Positions 1-7,032 are shown, counted from the stretch's first letter. The stretch: DNA of 18,375 bases from JAZDKP01 sp043802925 (GCA_043802925.1 JAZDKP010000085.1:1-18375); one strand, 5' to 3'. Numbers and translations: made by a program. Notes: a model not told the origin generated them from the sequence alone.

Positions 1-772
1 ATTGTCCGTTTCTTTTTACAAGAATAATTTCATCCTGAAGGGAGCCTTATTATTCCTTTCCCTGAATATGCCTCGTACCCGGCCAACCAAGGATATTGAT
101 TTCCTTGGAGTGTCTACGGAAAATAGCCTTCAAAACATCAAAAAGGTATTCACTGCAATTGCGGAGATCCCCCAGGAAGACGGCGTGACGTTTGATTCCC
201 GGAGTATTACTGCCGAGAAAATACAAGAGGAAGAACAGTATGAAGGTGTCCGAGTATTTTTGACCGGCAAGCTTGGGTCCGCAAAGAGGAAAGTGCAAAT
301 TGATATAGGGTTCGGTGACATTATTGTCGAAGGTCCGGTAAAGACCAAGTTTCCGGTCCTGATTGATATGCCGGTTCCCGTCATAAAAGCCTATTCAAAA
401 GTATCCGCCCTTGCAGAAAAATTTGAGGCAATCGCCCACAGGGGCATTACCACGAGCAGGATGAAGGATTTTTTTGACATCCTTTATTTGGCCACCCATT
501 CGGATTTCGAAATGAGTACGCTGAAAAAAGCGATTGCAAAAACCTTTTCAAAACGAGACACACCCATACCCAATATTGGGCTTATCTTTGAGAAAAGCTT
601 CAAGGAGAACAAGGAAAAGCAATCTCAATGGGAAGCATTTCACAGAAGAAATAGGATGGACCTGAAAATGAGTTTTTCGGAAGCCGTAGAACAGATTGGG
701 CCGTTTGTGAAACCCCTATATGATGAAACCATAGAAGGAAAACGGAACTGGAACAGGGAGAAATGGACTTAG
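1..772 (+). CDS. AbiEii/AbiGii-family nucleotidyltransferase toxin (5'-partial)
   Basis: The reading frame is already open at the window edge; the first full codon is at base 2, and the N-terminus probably lies outside. Numbering from that codon, there is an LKGALL segment (residues 12-17), the T-K-D-I-D-F nucleotidyltransferase motif (metal-binding Asp31 and Asp33), a third acidic residue in QIDIGFGD (about Asp101), and the AEKFEAI...RMKDFFDI block (138-160) typical of AbiEii proteins (formerly DUF1814). In this family the protein is the toxin of a type IV toxin-antitoxin or abortive-infection pair and transfers nucleotides to RNA targets; the antitoxin AbiEi is normally encoded just upstream, here outside the window. 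It lies on the element side of a probable tRNA-Lys attachment site, which fits a defence or stabilisation gene on a mobile island. The family call is firm; activity and partner are inferred. Confidence 0.85.
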   Translation, partial: LSVSFYKNNFILKGALLFLSLNMPRTRPTKDIDFLGVSTENSLQNIKKVFTAIAEIPQEDGVTFDSRSITAEKIQEEEQYEGVRVFLTGKLGSAKRKVQIDIGFGDIIVEGPVKTKFPVLIDMPVPVIKAYSKVSALAEKFEAIAHRGITTSRMKDFFDILYLATHSDFEMSTLKKAIAKTFSKRDTPIPNIGLIFEKSFKENKEKQSQWEAFHRRNRMDLKMSFSEAVEQIGPFVKPLYDETIEGKRNWNREKWT

Positions 773-880
773 TAGAATGATGCACCCTTGCAGGAAGCGG
801 TCCAGGATGGCGGACGTGGCCGCCGTGTCGCCCAGGATAACACCTCAGTCCTCGATAGGGCGGTTAGGACAGCCATTTTC
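773..880 (-). pseudogene. Remnant of an IS21-family istB (ATPase) C-terminus
   Basis: Reading the minus strand from about 880 down to 773 gives a frame with NRPIED, a stop (TGA at 845-847, where IstB usually has Trp), then GVILGDTAATSAILDRFLQG. This matches the C-terminal stretch of IstB, the AAA+ helper ATPase of IS21 transposition, which typically reads like 'TSNRP.EDWG..LGDT..TSAILDRFL'. The upstream IstB domains are missing (another in-frame stop lies just beyond 880), and the frame leaves IstB-like sequence right where the neighbouring toxin gene ends. It is a non-functional scrap recording a past insertion. No IS ends are visible. I recognise it from memory of the family; a translated search would settle it. 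Confidence 0.7.
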
Positions 881-975
881 TGATTATGCAAGCCTCGGGT
901 CACAAAACACTTTCCTGTTTTAAAAGGTATCTATCCTTCCGAAATTCCGACCTTCAAAAGCTGGTTTCGCCGAAG

Positions 976-996
976 GATGGACACCTGATGGACACC
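976..996 (+). repeat. Tandem 10-bp direct repeat next to the att site
   Basis: GATGGACACC occurs at 976-985 and again at 987-996, one base apart (11-bp period, about one helical turn). It lies about 60 bp inside the element side of the tRNA fragment. Its position and helical spacing would suit arm-type integrase or excisionase binding sites, but it could also be the decayed 3' end of a coding gene. The repeat is certain; the role is inferred. Confidence 0.5.
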
Positions 997-1054
997 CGAA
1001 AGAACGAAAATGTTTCTAACGCAATGTAATGTAAGCTCTTATAATAACGCCCAA

Positions 1055-1101
1055 TTTCCTTTTTAAGGAAAGAGCCGATGGTTCGAATCCATCCGGGCGC
1101 A
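1055..1101 (+). other. 3' half of tRNA-Lys(UUU): probable attR of an integrated element
   Basis: The sequence folds as the 3' half of a tRNA: anticodon stem TTTCC/GGAAA (1055-1059, 1067-1071) around a 7-nt loop TTTTTAA with anticodon TTT (1062-1064, Lys), variable loop 1072-1076, T stem GATGG/CCATC (1077-1081, 1089-1093) with loop TTCGAAT, acceptor strand CGGGCGC (1094-1100) and discriminator A1101. No CCA is encoded. The upstream 60 bases have no matching acceptor (GCGCCCG) or D arm, so this is not a whole tRNA gene. Tyrosine-recombinase elements insert at anticodon or T-arm sequences of tRNA genes and leave exactly this 3' piece at the far end. The native terminator directly downstream suggests this is the original chromosomal 3' end and that the element lies to the left. 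Confidence 0.75.
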
Positions 1102-1106
1102 AAATA

Positions 1107-1143
1107 AAAGGGGCTTACGTGAAAACGTAAAGCCCCTTTTTTT
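1107..1143 (+). terminator. Rho-independent terminator of the interrupted tRNA gene (bidirectional)
   Basis: The stem is GGGGCTT-ACGT (1110-1120) and ACGT-A-AAGCCCC (1125-1136) with one bulged A and a GAAA loop, followed by TTTTTTT. On the minus strand the same stem is followed by TTTTATTTT, so it could also stop transcripts coming out of the GH65 gene. Confidence 0.85.
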
Positions 1144-1200
1144 ATAATGACTCGCGCTAATGGAGATGCTATTATTTGAAATAGCCTTTGACAATCTTCT

Positions 1201-1225
1201 CCCCTCTCCTGCAAACAGAGAGGGG
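1201..1225. repeat. Hairpin just past the GH65 stop codon
   Basis: An 8-bp perfect inverted repeat, CCCCTCTC (1201-1208) and GAGAGGGG (1218-1225), encloses a 9-nt loop. It resembles the stem of the larger repeats found elsewhere in this locus but lacks their GGCCGGGGGGTGAGG tail. There is no T-run after it on the minus strand, so it is not a canonical terminator; it may protect mRNA 3' ends or be a decayed copy of that repeat. Confidence 0.55.
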
Positions 1226-1228
1226 ATC

Positions 1229-3253
1229 CTACTTCTTTTTCGCCTTGCCTGGCACCGGAAGCGCTTTTTCCACAGCGCTGTCCACGTCCGAGCCTTCAGG
1301 CCCTACGCCTTTGAGAATCAGCCTGTTCCAGTGTTTGGGCAGGCAAGGCGGCCTTCGGACCAGCCCCTCTTCCGTGACCGCAAGCCCTGCAAACCCGTAT
1401 AGAATAGCTTGCAACATCCCGCCCGCTCCCGTGACAAAATAGGTTTTCCGGTTTTTAGGCGATTCCGAAAACACGCCGAACGGAGGGAGCAAATTCGGCT
1501 TGTGGCACTTTTCAAACAGGCGCCATGCGTTTTTAGCGTCGCCCAGCCGCGCGTGGATAACCGACAATACGCAATGGCTCATGGCCGGCCCGGTCGCGGA
1601 TATGCGCGACTCATACAACAGCAGGTCCCTGCGGATTTGTTCTTCGTCGTTATAATACTGCAGGGGGAAAGCGAGCAGGTTCGCGTCCGCCTGCTTGATG
1701 GTCTCGCCCTGGGCCGGGTAGCCGCGGTACTGGAGCGTGGCGCCCTCTGGGTTACGATGAATGACCAGCTTGTCCGCGATTTGCGTCCAGTGGGGATCGG
1801 ATTTCTCTTTCAGTTCCTTTGCCGCAAGGACCGCGTATCGGAGCGCTGTGGCTGCGGCTGCGTTGGTGAAGGCGTTATCGTCCACCGGCCCGGTATATTC
1901 GTCCGGCCCAATCACACAGTGGATGGAAAAGGTGCCGTCGTTGTTTTCCGTGACGCGACTCACCCAGAATTCCGCAATGGCTTTGAGGAGCGGCCAGCCC
2001 GTGCCCTGCAGCCAGGATCGGTCGCGCGTCACGCGCCAGTATTGCCAGCAGGCGATGCCGATGTCCGCGGTCACATGGTGTTCAAAGGTTCCGGTGAGTG
2101 CCCAGGTGGGCGTCACCTCTTCGCCCGAATCGTCGGATTCCCAGGGGAACATGGCGCCCGCGTACCCGAAATTGTGCGCGCGACGGCGTGCGGCCGCGAG
2201 GTGATCGAACCGGTAGTCGAGCATGTTGCGGGCGAGCGAGGGGTCCAACGCGAGCAGCACCGGAAACATCCAGAGTTCCGCGTCCCAGAAAATGTGGCCG
2301 TTGTACTGCTGGGAAGTGAGTCCCATGGGCGGGATGCTGAGGCGGGAGTCGTGGCGGATGGAAGAAAAGAGATTGAACAGTGCAAACCGCACATTTCGTT
2401 GCGATTCGGGGTCGCCCTCGATGACGATGTCGTGGCGCCACAGTGATTCCCAGGCCCGGCGGTGACCGGCGATAAGCGTCTCCGCGCCCTGGAACATCAT
2501 GGAAATGCAGAACCGCTCGGATTCGTGCTTGGGGTCTGCGAAGTCCGCGCTGGTACAAATCGCGCCGCCGAGGGCGAAGGTGAACGCATGGTCGGTCCGG
2601 AGCCCGGCCTTGAAGAACTCGTCGCGTTCGGAGTCACCGCATCCTTGAAGGGCCGGTTTTTTCCCTTCAAAAAGATAAATCGCGGTCGTGACAACCTCAT
2701 ATTTCCCGGACTTGCTTTTACCGGTAACCTGCTGGAGCGGGATGCGGTACTCGCCATCCTCCAGAGTTTCAAAGGAAAAGGTTTCGTTTCGGATCGTGTC
2801 CGGGACCTGCATCCGGTTCTTGACCGTGACCACGGTCTCGCGAAGAGGCAGGATACTGACCTGCAGAAGACCACAATGTGGAAGCTGGCGAAGCGCAAAA
2901 AACGTGCAGGTGAAACGGGCGGTCTCACTGATCGTGAAGAAGGTGGTGAGTGACGCCTCCTTCATGTCCAGGACCTGGCGCCAATCGGTGATGTGGATCG
3001 GATCCACCGCCCTGTCGTCAAAACAGAATTCGAGCCCCGCGAACCCGATGGTTTCCATGATGCGCGCCACGCTGCGTTCGCCGTCACGGTCATAGACGCC
3101 GTTGCAGAGCGTGGTCGTGATTCGGAGCGGATCCGGGGAAAGGAGAAAACCGAGCTCTCCGTTGGCCAGGCAAAGGGGTGTGTAATTCTCCGGGGAAGAC
3201 GCGGCGATGCACCAGCCTTTGTCTTCGTGAGCACAGAACGGGCTTGTGTCCAT
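1229..3253 (-). CDS. GH65 family glycosidase (kojibiose-hydrolase / alpha-1,2-glucosidase-like)
   Basis: This 674-residue protein has the GH65 plan: an N-terminal beta-sandwich (about 1-260), an (alpha/alpha)6 barrel (about 285-625) and a short C-terminal region. Diagnostic stretches are GLTSQQYNGHIFWDAELW (311-328), GAMFPWES (365-372), FEHHVTADI (390-398), VIGPDEYTG (447-455) and KQADANLLAF (520-529). Glu452 in GPDEY is the expected general acid. Glu597 in FGVFSES lies 145 residues later, the spacing I recall for the two catalytic Glu of inverting GH65 hydrolases, and GPAMS (555-559) replaces the phosphate-binding serine motif of GH65 phosphorylases. So hydrolysis is more likely than phosphorolysis. 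No signal peptide is seen; it should be cytoplasmic. AGAGG lies 4 nt before the ATG. It ends the sugar locus but is 343 bp from the previous minus-strand gene, so it may have its own promoter. The exact substrate (kojibiose, trehalose or a glucosyl-galactoside) cannot be read from sequence. Confidence 0.88.
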   Translation of the reverse strand: MDTSPFCAHEDKGWCIAASSPENYTPLCLANGELGFLLSPDPLRITTTLCNGVYDRDGERSVARIMETIGFAGLEFCFDDRAVDPIHITDWRQVLDMKEASLTTFFTISETARFTCTFFALRQLPHCGLLQVSILPLRETVVTVKNRMQVPDTIRNETFSFETLEDGEYRIPLQQVTGKSKSGKYEVVTTAIYLFEGKKPALQGCGDSERDEFFKAGLRTDHAFTFALGGAICTSADFADPKHESERFCISMMFQGAETLIAGHRRAWESLWRHDIVIEGDPESQRNVRFALFNLFSSIRHDSRLSIPPMGLTSQQYNGHIFWDAELWMFPVLLALDPSLARNMLDYRFDHLAAARRRAHNFGYAGAMFPWESDDSGEEVTPTWALTGTFEHHVTADIGIACWQYWRVTRDRSWLQGTGWPLLKAIAEFWVSRVTENNDGTFSIHCVIGPDEYTGPVDDNAFTNAAAATALRYAVLAAKELKEKSDPHWTQIADKLVIHRNPEGATLQYRGYPAQGETIKQADANLLAFPLQYYNDEEQIRRDLLLYESRISATGPAMSHCVLSVIHARLGDAKNAWRLFEKCHKPNLLPPFGVFSESPKNRKTYFVTGAGGMLQAILYGFAGLAVTEEGLVRRPPCLPKHWNRLILKGVGPEGSDVDSAVEKALPVPGKAKKK

Positions 3254-3383
3254 AAAACCTCTTCTGTCCTTAAAATAAAAGAATTCTATAGGGTCCGCAC
3301 ATTTATTTTATTCCCATGACGTTTCTTTATTGTCTATTTTACCTGCGTTCCGTACAAACAACCCTAACCCTTGAGGAGCACCC

Positions 3384-3566
3384 ATGGCCATGACCGTTGC
3401 CATTAAAGACAACAAACTTTGCATTGAAATGGATCTGGAAACACCCACACCCTCGGCATCGGGCAAGACGCTCGTAGTCGCTACGACACACGGCAACGTG
3501 GTCACAACCGCGATAGTGAACGGCAAGCCGATTACTCTCGGCCTGAACGCTTACATAAAAAAATAG
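3384..3566 (+). CDS. Conserved 60-aa protein of unknown function
   Basis: The frame is preceded by GAGGAG (3373-3378), 5 nt before the ATG, so it is very likely translated. The product is 60 residues, has no membrane segment or signal peptide, and alternates polar and hydrophobic residues as in a small beta-sheet protein (VAIKDNKLCIEMDL, KTLVVATT, VTTAIVNGKPITLGL), ending in LNAYIKK. I recall very similar ~60-aa hypothetical proteins ('PTPSASGKTLVVA...GNV.TTA.V.GKP...G.NAYIKK') in unrelated bacteria; no function is known to me. It is the only plus-strand gene in the sugar locus, sitting between the GH65 and a dehydrogenase gene, so its placement may be incidental. A hairpin repeat 18 bp after the stop could end its transcript. 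Confidence 0.8.
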   Translation: MAMTVAIKDNKLCIEMDLETPTPSASGKTLVVATTHGNVVTTAIVNGKPITLGLNAYIKK

Positions 3567-3584
3567 TTTGAATCGGGTTTTCCC

Positions 3585-3634
3585 TCCCCCTCTCCTTTAG
3601 GAGAGGGGGCCGGGGGGTGGGGTGAGGTTCACCC
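3585..3634. repeat. Dispersed hairpin repeat, copy 1
   Basis: CCCCCTCTCC-TTTA-GGAGAGGGGG forms a perfect 10-bp stem, followed by CCGGGGGGTGGGGTGAGGTTCACCC. Related copies lie at 6985-7026 and 9565-9610 in the same orientation. This copy overlaps the 3' end of a dehydrogenase gene and encodes its last nine residues (LTPPPGPLS) and stop. This GC-rich palindrome type is scattered through many bacterial genomes. Confidence 0.85.
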
Positions 3635-4775
3635 ACTTCGCGCCCTGTTTGGAACTTTTTACGCATGCTTCAATGAAGCGCATGCCGCGAAGCCCGTCTT
3701 TTGCGCCAGGATAGTTCTTCTGAAGCGCTTTCCCCGTTTTCGCGTTCCGGATATCCGCGATAGCCCCTTTGTAAATATTGGCAAAGGCTTCAAGGAATGC
3801 CTCGGGATGGCCCGAAGGGATGCGTCCGGCTTCAAGCGTGGGTTTTGAAAGATAGGGTTTACCGGGCCGCAGCGTCTGAATCGGCGCGCCCGGCCATTTG
3901 AGATAAAGACAATTGGGTTCCATCTGCCGCCACTCCAACCCCGCTTTCGTCCCATAAATGCGGATAGAGAGCCCGTTCTCCTCCCCTGCCGCGATTTGTG
4001 AACAGGTGAGAATTCCCTTGGCCCCGTTTGAAAGACGCAAGAGGACGTTCGCGTCATCCTCCAGCTTGCGGCCCGGAACAAACGTGGTCAGGTCCGCGCA
4101 TAACGAGCTGATTTTAAGTCCCGTGATGTATTCCATCAGGTTCTCCGCGTGCGTGCCGATGTCGCCCACGCAGCAAGAAGCGCCGGCCCGCTTTGGATCC
4201 GTGCGCCAGGCGGCCTGCTTTTGGCCTGATTTTTCGAGCGGTTGCAGCAGCCAATCCTGAATGTATTCAACAAGCACTTTCCGCACCTCGCCGATGCGGC
4301 CCGAGCGCACAATGTCACGCGCTTCGCGTACAAGAGGATAACCTGTATAATTGTGTGTAAGCGCGAAAACGATCTTTTTCTTCTTTACGAGCGCCACGAT
4401 TTCCGCTGCTTCTTTGGTGTTAAACGCCACAGGCTTGTCGCACACGATGTGGATGCCCTTTTCCGCGAACGCCCGGATGATGGGATAGTGCAAATGGTTG
4501 GGCGTGGCGATGATGACAAAATCAATGCCGTCCGTGCGTCGGCTCTCCTCTTCCGCCATCTTTTCAAAGGACGCATAGGAGCGCTGGAGATACCAGTCCC
4601 GGGCGGACGCTTCGGCCTTAGCGGGGTCGCTTGAGAGGGCGCCTGCCACAACTTCAGCCTCGTTATCAAGTTGAGCCGCGATACGGTGTACCGTACCAAT
4701 GAAAGCGCCCTTCCCTCCGCCCACGATTCCCGCGCGGAGCTTGCGACCGCTGGAATTATCACGATTGTGCGCCAT
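3597..4775 (-). CDS. Gfo/Idh/MocA-family sugar dehydrogenase (A)
   Basis: This 392-residue NAD(P)-dependent oxidoreductase has an N-terminal Rossmann fold with GIVGGGKGAFIG (16-27), the family Lys in VCDKPVAF (Lys114), and the active-site motif GDIGTHAENL (204-213) with Asp205 and His209. Such enzymes oxidise a sugar hydroxyl, often at C3 of a glucoside or at an inositol carbon. AAGGAGA lies 6 nt before the ATG. It starts 10 bp after the larger TIM-barrel gene, so the two are co-transcribed; a dehydrogenase next to an epimerase recalls E. coli ycjR-ycjS. The last nine codons lie inside the hairpin repeat (3585-3634), so the natural C-terminus was probably just before, around KWVN, and the insertion supplied a new tail. 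The family is certain; the substrate is not known. Confidence 0.9.
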   Translation of the reverse strand: MAHNRDNSSGRKLRAGIVGGGKGAFIGTVHRIAAQLDNEAEVVAGALSSDPAKAEASARDWYLQRSYASFEKMAEEESRRTDGIDFVIIATPNHLHYPIIRAFAEKGIHIVCDKPVAFNTKEAAEIVALVKKKKIVFALTHNYTGYPLVREARDIVRSGRIGEVRKVLVEYIQDWLLQPLEKSGQKQAAWRTDPKRAGASCCVGDIGTHAENLMEYITGLKISSLCADLTTFVPGRKLEDDANVLLRLSNGAKGILTCSQIAAGEENGLSIRIYGTKAGLEWRQMEPNCLYLKWPGAPIQTLRPGKPYLSKPTLEAGRIPSGHPEAFLEAFANIYKGAIADIRNAKTGKALQKNYPGAKDGLRGMRFIEACVKSSKQGAKWVNLTPPPGPLS

Positions 4776-4785
4776 TATGATCTCC

Positions 4786-5832
4786 TTACAGACCCAGTAT
4801 CTTTTTATTCAGGCTTTCATCCAAGCCGGCCGAGGCAAAGTCATCAAACGCTTTTTTTGGCGTGTCGACAAGCATGGCCTTGATAAACTCCGCCCCTTCC
4901 TTTGCGCCTTGCGCGCTGTCTTTGATGCAACATTCCCATTCAAGCACGGCCCAGCCGCTGAAACCCGCTTCGGTAAGCTGGGTGAAAACCTGCTTGAAAT
5001 CGACCTGCCCGTCGCCCACGCTGCGGAAGCGGCCCGCGCGCGATTTCCAGTCGAGGTAGCCGCCGTAAGCACCCGTCCGGCCATTGGCTCGGAATTCCGC
5101 GTCCTTGACGTGAAAAGCCTTGATCCGCTTGCCGTAAATACGGATGTACTCGACATAGTCGAGGCACTGGAGAATAAAATGCGACGGGTCATAAAGCAGG
5201 CAGGCGCGCGGATGATTGTCCGTGGCTTCAAGAAAGCGCTCGTAGGTCGCGCCGTCATGAAGGTCCTCTCCCGGATGGACCTCGTACGCAAGATCCACAC
5301 CCTGCTTGTCCGCAAAGTCAAGTATGGGTTTCCACCGTTTCGCCAGCTCGGCAAAGCCCTGCTCTACCAGCCCGGCGGGCCGCTGGGGCCAGGGATAGAG
5401 AAAGGGCCAGACCAGCGCGCCGCTGAAGGTGGCGTGCGCGGTGAGGCCGAGGTTGGCCGACGCCTGGACGGCTTTTTTCACCTGTTCCACGGCCCAAGCC
5501 GTGCGCGCCCTGGGGTTGTTGCGGACCGACGGATGGGCGAACCCGTCAAAGACCGCGTCATACGCAGGATGCACCGCGACCAGCTGCCCTTGCAGGTGTG
5601 TGGAAAGCTCGGTGATTGCGAGCCCGTTGCAGCGTCCTTTCAGGTCGTCACAATAGGCCTTGGATGTCGCTGCCTTATCGAGGTCAATGACCCGACTGTC
5701 CCAGGTGGGAATCTGCACACCGGTGAAACCAAGGGCTTTGGCCCAAGCAGTTATGTTTTCTAATGTGTTAAAAGGCGGCTCATCGCCGAGGAATTGTGCA
5801 AGAAAGATGGCGGGGCCTTTGATTTGCGGCAT
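4786..5832 (-). CDS. TIM-barrel sugar isomerase/epimerase (xylose-isomerase-like, large form)
   Basis: I start this gene at ATG 5832 (MPQIKGPAIF), where AAGGAGG stands 5-6 nt upstream; the frame is open further, but that would overlap the preceding gene and has no ribosome site. The 348-residue product is an AP-endonuclease-2/xylose-isomerase-like barrel. Likely divalent-metal ligands are Glu184 (AYEVHPGE), Asp215 (LLYDPSHF), His241 (KAFHVKDAEF) and Glu298 (VLEWE). Family members epimerise or isomerise sugars and keto-sugars, or dehydrate keto-inositols; E. coli YcjR, a 3-keto-guloside epimerase, is a relevant relative in role. The gene sits between two dehydrogenase genes with 10-bp gaps on both sides, which argues for sequential steps on one substrate: oxidise, epimerise at C4/C5 or beside the ketone, reduce. 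No signal peptide; cytoplasmic. Confidence 0.88.
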   Translation of the reverse strand: MPQIKGPAIFLAQFLGDEPPFNTLENITAWAKALGFTGVQIPTWDSRVIDLDKAATSKAYCDDLKGRCNGLAITELSTHLQGQLVAVHPAYDAVFDGFAHPSVRNNPRARTAWAVEQVKKAVQASANLGLTAHATFSGALVWPFLYPWPQRPAGLVEQGFAELAKRWKPILDFADKQGVDLAYEVHPGEDLHDGATYERFLEATDNHPRACLLYDPSHFILQCLDYVEYIRIYGKRIKAFHVKDAEFRANGRTGAYGGYLDWKSRAGRFRSVGDGQVDFKQVFTQLTEAGFSGWAVLEWECCIKDSAQGAKEGAEFIKAMLVDTPKKAFDDFASAGLDESLNKKILGL

Positions 5833-5842
5833 ATCAGCCTCC

Positions 5843-6943
5843 TTAGTTAAACCATCCTGTCGCTTCCACGGGCAGCGGTTCGGGCCGTTCAACCTGGGCC
5901 GTGATACGGATACGTTTACCCGACGCGCCGGCCTTGAGGATTGCATGCATGGTTTCAAGCACATGCAGCGCGAGGTCGCCGCTTGCCCGGTGCGGCCGGT
6001 TTTTTTTGAACGCCACCGCCATGTCTACCAATCCCAGTCCGCGGCTGTTTTGTTGAAAGGCCTCTGGCATACGGTTGATTTTATGCTCCACTCTATTGTC
6101 CGTCTGGGTGAGCGGGCCCGTGAACTGGTTGGGGTCGGGCAGCCGCAGGTTTGCTTTATCGCCAAAGAGCTCCAGGTTGGGGAGCGCGGGGCTGTGGGCG
6201 TCAAAACTAGTGGTCAGGGTGACCACCGGACCCGAGGCGAAGGTCAAAAGCGAACAAACATGCGTGGGAACTTCAACCGTCACTTTTTTCCCGTAAAGCG
6301 GTTTGCTGGTAATGGTGCGCACGCGGTGCGTGATTTTTGTTTCGGCCTGCACCGATGCCACGGGGCCGAGGAGCGAGACCAGCGCGGTGATGTAATAGGG
6401 CCCCATGTCAAAGAGCGGACCCGCCCCTTTCTTGAAGAAGAATTCCGGCGAAGGATGCCAGCTTTCCGGGCCGTGGTAGATCATGAAACCCGTGCCGCCC
6501 ACGATAAGTCCGAGAGCCTTGCTGTCCACGATTTTCCGGGCGTGCTGCCATCCGCCGCCAAGGAAAGTATCCGGCGCACAGCCTACGCGCAGTTTCTTCT
6601 TCTTTGCCAGCGCGACCATGGCGCGCGCCTCCGCGAGGTCAATAGACAGGGGCTTTTCATTATAGACATGTTTGCCATTCCTCAACGCTTCCAACGCGAT
6701 TTTCCCGTGAACCACCGGAATGGTCAGATTGAGCACAATATCAACATCCCGGTTTTTCAGAAGCTCGTTGACCGACATGACCGCGGGCACTGAAAACTTT
6801 TTCGCCTGCTCTTCCGCCTTTTCACGCACAAGGTCTGCCACTGCGCTGACTCGTACTTCTTTGCTCTTCCCGAGGTTCGTCAGATAAATAGCGGAAATAT
6901 TCCCGCAACCGATGATACCAACATTCATGATTTCTTTTTTCAT
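5843..6943 (-). CDS. Gfo/Idh/MocA-family dehydrogenase (B), His-to-Tyr active site
   Basis: This 366-residue oxidoreductase has the nucleotide-binding loop VGIIGCGNIS (8-17) and the Lys of NEKPLS (Lys97). In place of the usual D-x-G-x-H active-site motif it has GPLFDMGPYYIT (175-186), so Asp179 is kept but the catalytic His is Tyr183. This variant is common in one Gfo/Idh branch, which also shares the GGGWQ...HGPESWHPSPEFFFKKGAGP stretch seen at 129-174, and may act on a different sugar position or by a different proton relay. AAGGGA precedes ATG 6943 by about 8 nt; an internal ATG (MNVGII, 6928) is a weaker alternative. The gene is 10 bp from the next gene and 89 bp after the small TIM-barrel gene, with hairpin repeat copy 2 in that gap. 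Confidence 0.88.
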   Translation of the reverse strand: MKKEIMNVGIIGCGNISAIYLTNLGKSKEVRVSAVADLVREKAEEQAKKFSVPAVMSVNELLKNRDVDIVLNLTIPVVHGKIALEALRNGKHVYNEKPLSIDLAEARAMVALAKKKKLRVGCAPDTFLGGGWQHARKIVDSKALGLIVGGTGFMIYHGPESWHPSPEFFFKKGAGPLFDMGPYYITALVSLLGPVASVQAETKITHRVRTITSKPLYGKKVTVEVPTHVCSLLTFASGPVVTLTTSFDAHSPALPNLELFGDKANLRLPDPNQFTGPLTQTDNRVEHKINRMPEAFQQNSRGLGLVDMAVAFKKNRPHRASGDLALHVLETMHAILKAGASGKRIRITAQVERPEPLPVEATGWFN

Positions 6944-6984
6944 TTATTTTCCCTTGTCTTTGATCTTCTTTAATTTCATCTTAC

Positions 6985-7026
6985 TCCCCCTCTCCCCTTA
7001 TGGGAGAGGGGGCCGGGGGGTGAGGG
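6985..7026. repeat. Dispersed hairpin repeat, copy 2
   Basis: CCCCCTCTCCC-CTTAT-GGGAGAGGGGG forms an 11-bp stem followed by CCGGGGGGTGAGG. The arm has one extra C:G pair compared with copies 1 and 3, a compensated change that keeps the hairpin. It lies 6 bp past the stop of the small TIM-barrel gene. Confidence 0.85.
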
Positions 7027-7032
7027 CCGGCC

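Noticed and set aside
1021..1101. A complete, functional tRNA-Lys gene
   Set aside because: No 5' acceptor strand (GCGCCCG) or D arm can be found upstream of the anticodon stem; only the 3' half is present.
954..1214. 86-codon minus-strand open frame containing APGWIRTIG
   Set aside because: The APGWIRTI stretch is the well-known false translation of the antisense of a tRNA 3' end; the frame just crosses the tRNA fragment and its terminator.
1409..2446. 345-codon plus-strand open frame opposite the GH65 gene
   Set aside because: It is Arg/Val/Gly-rich with no recognisable motif and no ribosome site, while the minus strand encodes a clear GH65 enzyme over the same bases.
5833..5964. 44-residue N-terminal extension of the larger TIM-barrel protein
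   Set aside because: It would overlap the upstream dehydrogenase gene, has no ribosome site, and a perfect AAGGAGG lies directly before ATG 5832.
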